Positions 46,001-60,000 of a stretch of 64,000 nucleotides of DNA are shown here, in pieces. The stretch is from Cladopsammia gracilis (taxonomy: Eukaryota; Cnidaria; Anthozoa; Scleractinia; Dendrophylliidae). Positions within the stretch are counted from its first letter, which is position 1; every line of letters starts with the position of its first letter. The notes under the pieces are model-generated. The model saw nothing but the letters and a program-made list of their open reading frames with translations. It was not told the origin of the DNA and did not search any database. The DNA lies in the NCBI GenBank assembly GCA_022457155.1, contig JAJGOT010000457.1, positions 434,001-498,000 of the forward strand. Direction: 5' to 3'. The translations under genes and the position numbers were made by a program.

Positions 46001-49000
46001 AAGAGAACATGGCCATCTTTAATGAAAATGATTTTTAATCTGTTATTAGTTCGGTGTCATATTGCGTTGGGTGGCTGGTTATTGTAAGGCCAACAACTGA
46101 TTGGTCAGTTTGAATAACGTCATGTAATTTTAGAGTTAGCGGGTTTATTGCTTTTCACAATCTCTCACACAATACACGATTCCCCTTCGCTGTACAAGCA
46201 AAATACCTCCAGCAATGATAAGAGCTATATGATATATGATATCTGATCTCTGTGGAATTGAGACCGTGCGGTCATGGGCCGGGAGGAAGAATGCAAATAA
46301 CCTTCACAGCATGGGCAGAACTAATATTAGATTAAAAACAATTATCATGAGGCACGGGGTTCTTTTCTCTTTGATCATTTTCTCTTGTCTGGAGACATGA
46401 AATTTTGCAGGAAGGTTGTCATTGCTGATATTTAGCCCTTTCACTCCCAGAGTCAATTATGGAGACATGTAGTGTAGTTCTAACTTTTGAGTCTGTTGAC
46501 GAAATCCTATGGTGTGACCATTCAAATGAAACCTCTTTGGCAGTACTTTTACATGGTACCATTTGTTTTTCAATATTTTACAAATTGAAATTTGGGATTT
46601 TTCTTGGATTTTGATGTTTGGCACTCATGGGAGTGAAAGGGTTAGAATATGCTTAAATACCAATTTTGTATACCATATGTCTTCAAATAAGCGCCTACTC
46701 TCTAAAAAATACTCCCTTCCTCTCCCTCTCATTTTCCATGTTCAGTCAGTTACGAGATTGAAACTGTGTTTTAATCATTTAGAAATAGCTAAAAGTATCA
46801 CAACGCAATTGCATGTGTGGACATGGATATACTATTATTTTCACGAATAAGAACTTTCAACGTACGAGAAAGCATTCAGCTTTCTATATGTATAATGTTG
46901 TTGTGGGTGTTTTTGGTAGCAACGTTTAACAAAATGACGTTTCAGTTGGTTTAAAGAAGAGTGTATTAAGCGCCCCCCTTCCCCCCCCCCCCCCCCCCCC
47001 CCCCCTCTCCGTCCAACCGTTTACCCAACGGTGTTAAGCGGTTCAGGATTTGCAATCTAATGATGCACACCATCTATATGCAGCACAATTGAACAGAAGA
47101 CAGTCAAATATGTGCGCGATGTCTGTTGCTTATGACAGGATGTTCTTCCATTTGATTTTCCAATTTAACACATTTTTCAGCTAAATCCGTTTTCAAATAA
47201 CCTGACAAACCTTGGCTTTTTCTTGACTGGAACTTTCTTATTAGGCTTCGAGGGCCACGTTTGCATCGAACCCAAAGGAGTCAGTTTATTGATTTCGTCC
47301 CAGATGCTTGCCTGATTCTCAGCATCATCCTCAGCATCTAAATCATCTGGGAAGTCAGTCTCGTCTCGTGGCGTGTTATCTACATCCGGGAACGTCATTT
47401 CGTGCTCGGATGGAAGAGACATGCGCAGCTTTCTATCAGTAGCAGGCGCGTCAGTCTCATCAGTGACTCCTGCAAGAAAGACCAGATTCATTGACAATTG
47501 ATGGGAAATAAAACATGAAATGCAATCAGGTTAAATAATAAGTAATAAATATAATATTTATGCGACTGCGAATAACTCCAATTCATCTCATGACTTTAAC
47601 GGGGCAGTCTACTGCCCCGTTATGCTTCGAGTCACTCCAGCTTTGATTCGCTCGAGAAGGTGCTTTGTGGTTCACTGATTATGGGTGACGCGCGCGTGCC
47701 CTAACATGAGCAAAATCAAAATGAGGGCTGATTCTGCGGAACAAGCTCGTTTTGTAACCATTTGTGCTTTGCTTCTCACTCTACAAACGCACTCTCAAAT
47801 TTCACGCGCGCTTCTCATCCGTGTTTTAAATACAGGAATTTCACCTTGAGCATCAAAACAATCCCTTTCTTTGCAGCGAAGAAACGAGCCGGGACTTGGA
47901 GCAATTCTACATCGAGAATCTGATTAAACACATAAACTCCGCACTTCCGGTTCGTTGCCCAACCGACTGACAATGAAGCTTTATTTCTCATACAAACACT
48001 ATTTTGTTCCATGTTTGCCCTACTTTCAAAATGGCAGCCACGACAGTGAAACCTTCTGTACCTTATGAACAAGTCAACTGTGGTCGGAACTAAATGCAAT
48101 TGTGTCCTGCCTGATATTTGATAAGTCTCTAAAATCACTAAATTTAAGTGCCAATTTATTTAGTACGAAAGTGCAAATTGACGAGGATACTGTTTTTATG
48201 TCTCCTACTGTAGACGAGAGCACCATTTCGACGTGGTAATAGGAGTGAGCTACGTGCGGGTCTAACTGTTTGTAAATATCATAGCAAGCGTAGTACCTTC
48301 GTCCTCAGTTATTTTAAAACCCCGAGAGTCGGTCCGGCCGAGGATGAACCCGCGACCTCCCGCTCAACAGACCAGCGCTCTACCAATTGAGCTAACCTTG
48401 CCACAATTAAATTTTCACAACTAACATTTTTAATACCTAAACCATACCTGAATTAATTTCCAAAGACTTAACAGCTCTCATCACGTGTCTACGAGCGGCA
48501 TTATCAAGATGCAAATCGTCATGCGCATGCGCGTCTAACGCCTTCAAAATGTGGGGATAAACGTCATGCACCGCGTCTTTGCCATAAATGCAGTCCAGAT
48601 GACCATACTCAGGAATCTGAATCCAAGAGTAGTCTTGACTCGGGTGTGCTTCTTTCACAAGGTTGAAAGTTGTGAAGGTGCTTTCTGGCAGATAGCAGCT
48701 GTTTTTCTCTCCTACAAAGAAGCATATAAGTAGTGAAATTAGGGCGCGTCAGTTACATGGCCGCATTCCGGAATAACGCGTCCTCCACATACAATCATGA
48801 AAGTGCACGTTTTCGTTTTAGGCCCCATCCACGTTTACATTCACACACGTATATTTTTATAAGCCTTCTGCCCACACACAAACTCTGTTCAGATCAGTTG
48901 ATTGACTGACTGACTGACTGACTGACTAAATGACTCACTAAATGACTGACATTGTAATTATTATATTAAGACTAGTTTATTTTTAAGTGAGGAAACCTGA

Positions 49001-50974
49001 CTCATTATAAGCCTCGTGGTTTCTTTCATGGCCTGCTCGCCATTCACTTTTACTGTAATCCTTTATTATTTCCATCTGTAAAATGTTGCATATATGGCAA
49101 ATAAAGAATGAATGAAGGAATGAATGAATGAATGAATGAATGAATGAATGAATGACATACTGGCCGATTGGTCGACTGACGTCGACTGACTGACTGACTT
49201 AATGAATGAATGAACGAATGAATCAAATCAAAATCAAATCAAAATCAAATCAATTTATTTTTAAGTGTCAAAGTGTGAATGACTAATGATTGAATGACTA
49301 ACTGACTTTAATTTTACTGCCTGGCTGACTGGCTGACTGGCTGAGTTAATGAATGAATGAATGAATGAATGACTAATGTATGAATAACTAACTAACTGAC
49401 TTTACTGCCTGGCTGACTGACTAATTGACTACACATGATTTGTTCAAGATATGGAATTTCTCTTCTCGTAATTAATTTGATATTAAATAACATGATAATA
49501 AATTGTTCTCTATATCGTTGTTGTTGGATCCATTACTATTGTCGACGATTGTTCGACTGACTGATTACTTGATTGACTTACTGAATACCTACTACACATA
49601 CTACACATGATACCTGACTACACATGATTTCTTCAAGATATGGAATTTCTCTTCTCGTAATTAATTTGATATTAAATAACATGATAATAAATTGTTCTCT
49701 ATATCGTTGTTGTTGGATCCATTACTATTGTCGACGATTGTTCGACTGACTGATTACTCGATTGACTTACTGAATACCTGATTAGCTGATTGACGTAATG
49801 AATGACTGAATGACGAAATTAATGAATAACTGACTGGTTGACTTAATGAATGATTAAATGACTGACCGACTGACTGACTGACTGACTGACCGACCGACTG
49901 ACAGACTGACTGGATCATGATTGGCATGACTGACTGACTGATTGATTGACAGACTGACCGACCGACCGACTGACTTAATGATTAAGTGACTGACTGAATG
50001 ACTGACTGACTGATTAATTGATTGATTGACGGAATGACTCAGTGACTTTCTGACCGACTAACTGACTGACTCACTGACTTACTGATTGACCGGCTGACTG
50101 GCTAATTGACTGACTGACTGACTGACTGAGTGATTGATGATTGACTGACTGATTGACGGACTGACTCACTTACTGGCTGACCGACTGACCGACCGTCTGA
50201 CTGACTGACTGACTGACTGACTGACTGACTTAATGATTAAGTGACTGACTGAATGACTGATTAATTGATTGATTGACGGAATGACTCAGAGACTTTCTGA
50301 CCGACTAACTGACTGACTCACTGACTCACTGATTGACCGGCTGACTGGCTGACTGACTGACTGGCCGACTGGCTTATTGAGTGACTAAAAGACTGGATGA
50401 CGATTGACTGACTAACTGACTGACTGATTGATTGATAGACTGACCGACTGACTGACTCAATGAATGACTGACTGACTGGTCGACAAACTGACCGATTAAC
50501 TGACTTACTGATTGACCGGCTGACTGGCTAATTGACTGACTGACTGACTGAGTGATTGATGATTGACTGACTGACTAACTGACTGATTGATTGACGGACT
50601 GACTCACTTACTGGCTGACCTACTACAGACTGGATGACGATTGACTGACTGACTGATTAATTGACTTGAATGACTGACTGATTGATTGACAGACTGACCG
50701 ACTGACTGATTCAACGAATGACTGACTCACTGTTCGACTGACTGACTCACTGATTGATTGATTGATTGATTGACCACTAACTGACTGACTGACCGGCTGA
50801 CTGACTGTCTGATTGGCCGATCGATTGACTCACTGAGTGGCCGAACGATTGACTAACTGACTGACTGACTGACTGAATAACTGACTGACTGATTGACGGA
50901 CTGGCTGACTCACTGACTGGCTGACCGACTGACTGACTAACTGACTGGATGATCGACTGACTGATTGACTGGCC

Positions 50975-51005
<31 letters not shown>

Positions 51006-54000
51006 TGACTAACTGATTAATTAAATGATTGATTGGCTGGCTCACTGACCGACTAACTGGTTGATTGATTCACTGACTGAATGACTGATTGATGGATTGA
51101 TTGACTTACTGACTTACTGATTCACTAACTGACTGAATGACTGACTAACTGACTGACTGACTGACTGACTGACCGACTAACTGATCGACTGCTGACTGAC
51201 TGATTGACTGACTGACCGACTGACTGACTGACTGGTTGACTGACTGATTGCTTGATTCATTGATTAATTGACTGACAGACTGACTGACTAGCGGACCGAT
51301 TAAATAACTGAGTGTCCGAGTGACTGACTCACTGACTGCCTGGCCAACTGACTGACTGACTGACTGACTGGCTGACTGACTCACTGACTGCCTGGCCAAC
51401 TGACTGACTGACTGATTGCTTGATTGATTGACTGGCTAACTGGCTGAGTAACTGCCTGATTAATTTACTGACTGACTGACTGATTGATTGAGTTACTGAC
51501 TTACTGATTGTCTAACTGACTGAACGACTGAATGACTGACTAACTGACTGACTGACTGACTGACTTATTGATTGACAGACTGACCGACCGACCGACTGAC
51601 TTAATGATTAAGTGACTGACTGAATGACTGACTGACTGACAGAAAGCCGGGCCGACTGATTGACTACACATGATTGCTTCAATATATAGAATTTCTCTTC
51701 TTGTGTTTAACTTGATAAATAACACGATAATAAGTCATTCTCTTTATCGTTGTTTAAATGAATAAAGTTGTTGTTTGTTGTTGTTGTTGTTGTTGTTCGT
51801 TGTTGTTGTTTGTTCGCTGTTGTTAGACCTAAAGGTAATGTCTCTTACCGACAATAAAGCAGATTGGCATATTCAGTCGATTTATATGCTCTCTGTAAGC
51901 TGGTCGGTCCAGTCGGTCGTCTTTGTCCACATCAGGCAAATAGATGTCTTCTCCAGAAGCCGAAACCAACTTCTTCTCTCTCATATACAATGCCAAGTTT
52001 GCACTGCACTCTGAAGTTACGTAGCCAAAGAACTCATGCAGAGTATCATGTGTCAGTGGGTTAAGATTTTCATGTTCCATTAACAAGCCATAAATGAAGC
52101 TTATTCTGTGCATAATGGTAATAAGAAATAAAAATTATTCACCTATTACACAATAGATTGCTGTATTTTAGATGCAGTACTGAGATGATTAATCCATTAT
52201 TTGGTGGCTTCAAGGAAAAGCGACGGACACCTTTAACTAATTGGTCACAAATCCTGTATTGCATTCAACATGATGTCATCAACCAATACACTGGTGGATC
52301 CAGGGGAGGGGGTGGCGGTCACTCCACCGCTCCCCCCTCCCCCCCCCCCCCTTAAGATGGAGTCTGGATCTGCTGCTGCAGTTGTATTCAACATTGACTT
52401 CAACATCAAATCAATCTATCAACTCAATTTTAAAAATCGATCGTTTGTTCGGGTCTAAGACATAAGGAAGCTTTTGTTTTACTAGAGTGAGAACTCAAAG
52501 ATCTTAGCCACACTCAGACGCGTCCGCTTTCTTTCACTAAGCGCAAATTGGGAGATCTTAAACTCGTAAGAGTTAGACCACTTCCGAAGCCAGGCCTGCT
52601 TCAAAGCCCTCATGTAAGAATAACATTCACTGATTCTGTAAAACTCGTTTTCCTATCACATTTTTTTCCCATGTCCCGCCTTTTTAAATGGCCTAACGGC
52701 AACTCAAAGAGTAAACGCCCGGGGAGGGGGTGGGGGGGGGGGGGGGGGGAGTCCTGATATAAAAGTGACGGGGGTGATCGTCAGATATTTTGAAGGAGTC
52801 TCTAGCAGAAAGGTACCAGAAAGCTGTTTTGTTGGTATGGCTCACAATATATTTTACCCCTAATTTTAAGAGGTCCCAACATTTTGCAAACAGTTGCTCC
52901 TGTCAGCATTTTTCTTGTTTGTAAACCTTAAAAGGTATCAGAATAACTATGACAGTGGGATATTTTCAAAACGACGAATTTTAACGCCTGAAAGGTACGA
53001 CAATCACCGTCGTCTCTGTTTTCTAGGATTTATCCCACCGGGGACAATGGGCTTTGACTGTGACAGTAAATAAATAAAAGTAGCATTGTGACAGGTTTAG
53101 ATTTAGTCCTTCAAGGTCTAACGTTAATGGCTGGCTGGTGGTTCAAATTTAAGCCACTCGATGGCTGACGTCTATTGGAAAACTAGGCTTACCACCCTTA
53201 CAAAACATTCCGAGGTATGCTCCCACAGAATTCGCTTCACTACACACCTGTGACAAACAGGGTTGTTGCACAGCTCTTCATAAGGCAAGACCACATAATC
53301 AACTCCTTTGACAAATTTATCGAAGAGCCAGTCGGTCCAGGAAGCATGTTCATCCGTGTCGACTGTTATTCCCTTAATGCCGAGAGCTTCCATCACTCCT
53401 GGAATGTACAGTCCCGCTTTGAGCTTATTGAACGTACATGCAATCGGGTTTGCAGCTACCTGGCTGGCTACTACACTCCTAACCTTTCCCTCGAGCGCTC
53501 CGGACAGGAGAGAAGCAAAGCACACCGAGGATCCAGCACAGTGGCACACAACTTGAACGTCTTTCTGCAGGAAGATAGACAAACTGGTTTTCTTCTCCAA
53601 ATAACGTTTTGGGTGTCACGCTGATCGGAGGGGAGTGGTTTATGCCGTTTTAATAGAGATTTGCGTTTATAACAGGTTTCAAGAGTTGAATTCAGAAAAG
53701 AAGTAGGAAAAGCGAGTGAGTGCAGCAAACGAGTGAGTTTCTGATACAGGGGCACCCAACGAACAATCTTTGGTAAAATGCATTATGTTACTCAAATAAA
53801 TTAAGGTTACAGTGTACCTTCGGGGGTGTCTCCAGCATAACAGCTCTAGCGTCTTAAGATTACACTTAATATACCTAAACCCAGATATCAAATTAAAGCT
53901 TATAGAGCTAGCTATCTAAATAGGGAAACCATTTGCTAATAAAATGAATTGTCGAATTTTTTACGACGTCTAAATTCGAACGTCCGAATCAGCTTTAAAA

Positions 54001-57000
54001 CGCTATAACTCAAAGCGATTATTATATTTTGCTAATTTGATTTGTTCTCGGGTTTCCGGACACGAAGCGCTAAAAAAACGTGTCGGCGATTTCCTATATT
54101 CAATTGCAGTGAAAAGTTACAGAATATTTTCGAAAAGGGGAGGAAAAAAATTGGAATGATCGCCAGAAATGGCTCTTGACGAAAAAGTTTTCGGAATTAA
54201 GAAATTCGCTGAAACGTTTTTGTTGATTATATGTTAGCCTAGCTTCTGTCCAAATTTAAGGAAAATCGAACAAATTCCCTTTGAGTTGTAGCTCTTTAAA
54301 GTGTCCCCAACAAGCGAAAAATTAACTTTGAGAAAACGGCGCTTAAAAAAACATATCGCTTAATAAACAAACTCCGCCCACAAAAGTTATACCGTCATTT
54401 CTCCGTCAATTTTCACTATTTTTCGATAATTTTTTTTTTGGATGAAGGTTCATACTATAAACTTTATTTTAACGCCAAAAAAAAATTTTCAATAAATTTT
54501 CGATCTGAAGGTACACTGTAACCTTAAAATAAATGATATAAAAGCATTTCCAGGTGTTCTTCTACGTTGCTGGGAAACATTTAGTTATCTGTTTCTTTTT
54601 CCTAGCATAACACAGGGAAATTCCCAGCCAGCTGGATAAAACATGCCTGTTCCCCAGCCAGCAATTGAAAAAATGGATGAATAATAAAAAAAAAACAATA
54701 ATAATAAGTAACCAAAAGGGGCTTGGAAACTAATGAAACATTAATGACAAACTATTTGAATCTTTTTTATTGTTTTGTACACGTACTGCCGTCTCGAACT
54801 TAAACCTGTTCGGGAGTCTCTAAGTACTGCGTTAATTTGTTACTACGAAGCTGAAAACTATTAAAGCCCAAAGTGACCAACATCAAACTTCTCCTCACAA
54901 AATCCACACATAATCAAGAGAAAAGGTCATGAGAATTAATGCAGTGATCAGCAAAGAGAATTTACGTTTACCTTTTTTTATAAATTCTATTACCTAGATC
55001 TGTAAGAAATGTATTATAAACCAGAAAGGAGAATTTGTATGTTGGCGTCGGGACCTGGTGAAGCAACAGGTCTTTATACCAAATGTTTTACAAATCCTGT
55101 TATTCTACAGAAACACTTTGCACTATATATGAGCAGTCCCTCTTTCTGCTCTGGGACAATCAAGCGAGAGGAACATGTGAACTAAACTCATGAAGCAGGC
55201 AAATTTTTCATCTGCTGACGTTTTTGCCCACTCGACTATTCCTGACCAGAAATAGGGACAGAGAATTAATGAAACATTAATGGCAAACAGTCATCCAGTC
55301 TCTTTTCGATCTGCTCAAGTTAGCCAGCACAGTCTGTTCTTGTGACCTCTTTCTCAAGTTAGCCAGCCAAAAAACGGTAATGAAAACGAAAACTATATAC
55401 AGAATATTTTGCCAGCCAGCAAGAATTTCGCTGGGGAACAGATAAAGTGAGAACAGATTCGTTGGGTGCACCTGCTGGTACGCTTTATACAACTGAATAT
55501 TGTACAAACACTTTCCATGGTGGAATTTATTTAGTTCATTCCTTCGTTTGTGAACTAATTTCACAGGGCTCGGTTTTTGTTGTGTGACGACCCTAATTAC
55601 GGCTGCGTGGGATATTACGGCGTTTTGGCGAGTCTAGGATTTAGCATTCTACGCCTTTAGTTTTATCACTTTTCCCCATCTCCTCTTGTTAATGGTATCT
55701 ATACCTGCTTAGTGATCTCAATCACTTTGTTGATAGCCGCTGGACAGTCAAAGGCTGCACAGTCGTCCAGTGTATAGTCCCTACGTACCATTGAGGGAAG
55801 ATTACATGAAACGCGCCAGTCAACAAGCCAGACATCATATCTTGAGATAAAAAAATGTACAGTACGTAATCAGAGTAGCTTTTTCATTAACTATATCAAC
55901 AGAAATTGATTGTTGAGCTTCGATGACCTACGCTTCAGAGCGGTCTTTAGGAGAGCAGTGATGTGGTGGGAGCACTCGTCTCCCACCAATTTGGTCCAGG
56001 TTTGATTCTTGGACACAGTGTTAGCCTGCGTGCAAGCGCTACCTTCCCCTCCCTCCCTCTTTTCTCCAAAGAGAGCTTCAGTTGCCTTCTCGTCCTAACC
56101 CCCAATGGTCGCAGACTAGGTCATTAGTGGGTTTAATTTGTTCTTGGTTCTCTTCCTTGCTCCGGAATGTTTATTTGATTATTCCGGTTTTCCTTCTGCC
56201 ACAAAATTCACAGGATCTAGAGGGGTTTAATTTGTTGGTAAGAACTCCAGACTCAAGGTTTTTGAATCTGAGTGGTAAAAGGTTAAAATTGACACAACTT
56301 ACCTGTGTTGCACGAGGTATTCCAAAAGATTTGTGTCAATAGTGTCCAGGCTGAATATTCCACTACTCACTCCAGCCCCATGAAACATGACAACTGGACC
56401 CTTGGAACCACCATTGTACCGTGTCAAGGCTATCACAAACTGCAACAAAGCCATTACAGTTGCAATACAACATCAAGCAGTTCCATAAAGTTCCAAACTT
56501 TTTCTGTACTTTAAAGTTATTTTAAATATGATTTGAGCTCTATGATTACAAATCCTTTTGGTCACTTTAACGGTTTTAACTGGGTTGTCGGACTAATGGA
56601 GTTTCTTTAAGGAAGTCATGAACTGAAGCACAGGAAACCCGAGCGCTTTATAGCTATAAGATATAAGTGTATTATGTAATAGTACTGAAAAAAAAAAACG
56701 ATTTACCTATTTTTTTTTCTGCTTCAGATTTTCCTCAGGGCAAAGATGGTTTCTTCTTGCGGTTTAAAAATGTAATCGTTTCATGCTCGTCGTCGGAAAA
56801 CACGATTCTAGCAAGTTAGCATCTCCAATTTCAAGTATTTAATATATTCATCTATGACAGATAATTCGTCTTTAAAATTTATATCTAGACAGAAAACGAA
56901 CACGCTCAGTTCTCATAAGAGGGGTACTGGGTTCTATTTGTTCGCGAGGTTTCTTGGGATGCCTATTTCCTCCCCACAATCCTTCACTAGGAAACTTCAA

Positions 57001-60000
57001 AGATTTATCTTTAATGAGTCTTTAAGTAATGCTTCACATAAGAACTATAGTAAACTTCATTGTTCTGCGGCATTGGCTCTTTCCCACATAGAATATCTTT
57101 GATTTTAAGAATGGTTCATAATTATATTTCATTATAAAAATACAGAAAATCCATTTGCGTCAAATATATTTTAGGAAATGTTCATGCTTAACCAATCAGA
57201 ATAGCAAAAGACAATAGCTACTAACTTTGCTTCTTTGATGAAGTTCCCCAAATACAATATCTTTTAAAAATTGCATGTTGTGCGGTTGGGTCTCAAAATA
57301 CTTGAAACCTTAAAAAAAATTAGACTTTATGCACCTTGAACCTTAACTTTTTAGCGGTTTTTGAGTCTAGGCCAATGAGATCACTAGTTGTAACGATGAA
57401 AATAGTTGACATTCCATCGTGCATTACCGTTCAGCACTATCCTTCTTATGCGGATCATTACTTAATGAGTTTTCCGTACAAATTCGTCTCCAAATTTATA
57501 CCTAGACGAATTATTCGCCTGACGGAAAATTCGTCTCAAGTATAAATTGGGCGATTTATAGCCTCTGGACGCTTTGCGAGATGATGTGAAATTTGGAGTT
57601 TTTAAAATTCACCTTGTCCTCAGTTGTGCAGCTGTAGACCTGAGGGATGCACCCATTAAGCTTCAGAGGCCTTTTCTTCCTGGGTGGTGCGTCAGGATTG
57701 AAGTACTTGTCACTTGAAACTGGCCCATACACATCCCAGAGGGTTTTAGAAAAGAACGAACCGAACCGTGCCGTCCACTTCAGCTTCTCAAGCTTGCTGT
57801 GAGTATTAATGATCTCCATTGTTTCCAGTTGCCTTGCAAAGTTGGGCGCGGTTATGTAGAGTGTTGCTTTACCCAAGGGCTGGTCATCTTTCTTGCCAAG
57901 TTGAAAAATCTTGACAAATAAGGTTGTGGTATCTTTCAACCCTGTTTCTCCAAAGTGGTCTTTGTGGATGTATTTGACACCATCAAAGGAGAACCTCCGT
58001 CCACCATCTCCTGTTAGAGCCATTTTGTAAACCATCTCCTTGGTGTCGACGTAATCTTTACTGGTACTGAATAGCTGAAAGTGACCTAGCATAAACAATA
58101 TGAATAGGCACATGTAACGCCCACAAAGTTTCCATAAATGTCAGTGTGCATAAACTTGAATTAAGCCAACACTCTCCAAGAGAATGCTTTAGTATCCACC
58201 TAATTCAGGGTGTCTACCCTCGTTAAATAAAGTAATATTTATTTATATATTTATTTATTTAACATACCATCTGAAACTGTCAGCGGAGCAGAGGATAATG
58301 CGATACATGTCACTGTTCCACTTATCTTAGCCTTGTGAGATGGGTCGCAGTTGAGCATCTGCTCTACATCATCGGACTCGATGGTAAGTGTAAATTCACA
58401 CGGTATTTGCTTTCCTTTGTTGTTTGATGACTCGTATTTCCCAACCATCTTCTCTGTGAAGCGAATTCCAGGCTTTTGTTTGACAAAGCTAGTTTGATCT
58501 GCAAACAATATTATTGCAATGTGTTAATAAGGTTTATCCTTTACGTATCACTACTGCGCATAATATCTTGCGTCATTTGCACTCGACGATCGAGCGCGCG
58601 CGCGCCCCCCGAAGCAACAGGGTTTCCTTTGAGGATTCAGTTCTCTCAAAAAATAAGCGATGTGTTTTTCCTAAACGAGCTTGGTGACCTATCTTTTTGT
58701 TTGCATAATTTCATTCTTTTAATCCTCCTCCTTGTGCATTATTTTTTTTTATTGCAGATTTCGGATCACTGTATTGTGGGAAACAATCAGGGAAAGATTA
58801 AAGAAAATCTTATGTCAACTTTTATTTCTAGGGAATCACCTTAACCTTGTAAGGCGGACATTTCTATAGCGCGACCATCAGTGGTAGGCTGGACTGGCCG
58901 AGTTTCACTTGTTTCAGTCTGTAACTAATCTCCGTATAAGGCAGACAACTCTGTACGCGGACAGCTAGAGCTCGTCCCGAGGGTGTTCATCTTAGGGAAA
59001 ATTTACTGCAGACATTCAGTATTCATTTATTCATGAATATTTACATATATTCGCACTCCCGCTCTGGCATTCATGATGTACAAGCATGTATTAATTTTAA
59101 AGACTGTGATGAACGACAAGTAACATATTTAACTAAAAATTGCTGTACATAATCCAATAATAGAATGTGTTAGTGGCTCACCAAGTGGCTTGAATGTGTC
59201 ATAGTCTATATGCCATCCTTCTCTTTCAGCAAGAAGCCGCAAACAGCGCTCCGCCAGGCAGGAAATTGTAAGAGTGGGATTAACACCCACAGCTATTGGA
59301 AGAATTGCTCCATCTACAACATAAAGTCCTTCCAGAACTTGGTCAGAATCACCTAAAATAACACATCCGAAAAAAAGAGAAAGAAATTAAAGTGCTTATC
59401 ACCCCTAGAAAATTATTTTCAGAATCAACTCTATGTACATTGAATAGTTGAATGGTAAAATATTTGTTGAACGTCGCGTTTGTGAGTTACAGAGATTTGA
59501 ATTTACAAATGCTAATTAGATGACGTCAACACGGGAATTTGCCGTTATTTCTACGCCAATTTACAATGTGCAGTTTACAGCTTGAGGATAATTTATGTGA
59601 TAAATACTAAAAATAAACTGTGGATAGTCAATTGATTCGCAAAAAATATTACTTGGAGGTGAAAACAAGTAGTTATATAATAAATGATTCCCGGGTTGAC
59701 GTCATCTAATTAGCATTTTGTAAATTCAAATCTCTATAACCACTAACACGACGTTCAAAAAAAGAAATGTTTTACCATTCAACTATTCAATGTACATAGA
59801 ATTGATTCTGAAAATAACTTTCTCGGGGAGATAGGCACTTTAATTACTGCATCCAATTAAAAGTTTGGAGTGGGTCATTTTTGCTCATAATTTATATTTA
59901 TGTATACTTCATTTGGTCCTGCCACATCCTTATAAGAACCTCTATAATACAAACCCTCCATGAATACGGACAATAGACCATACATTTTGACAACAAAGAG

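Noticed and set aside
48337..48407. Possible true tRNA gene on the minus strand
   Set aside because: A and B boxes are present but the acceptor stem does not pair and the sequence continues into a SINE body.
50830..51725. ORFs rich in SQSVSQSV
   Set aside because: They translate the GACT tetranucleotide array; any frame of this repeat gives such peptides.
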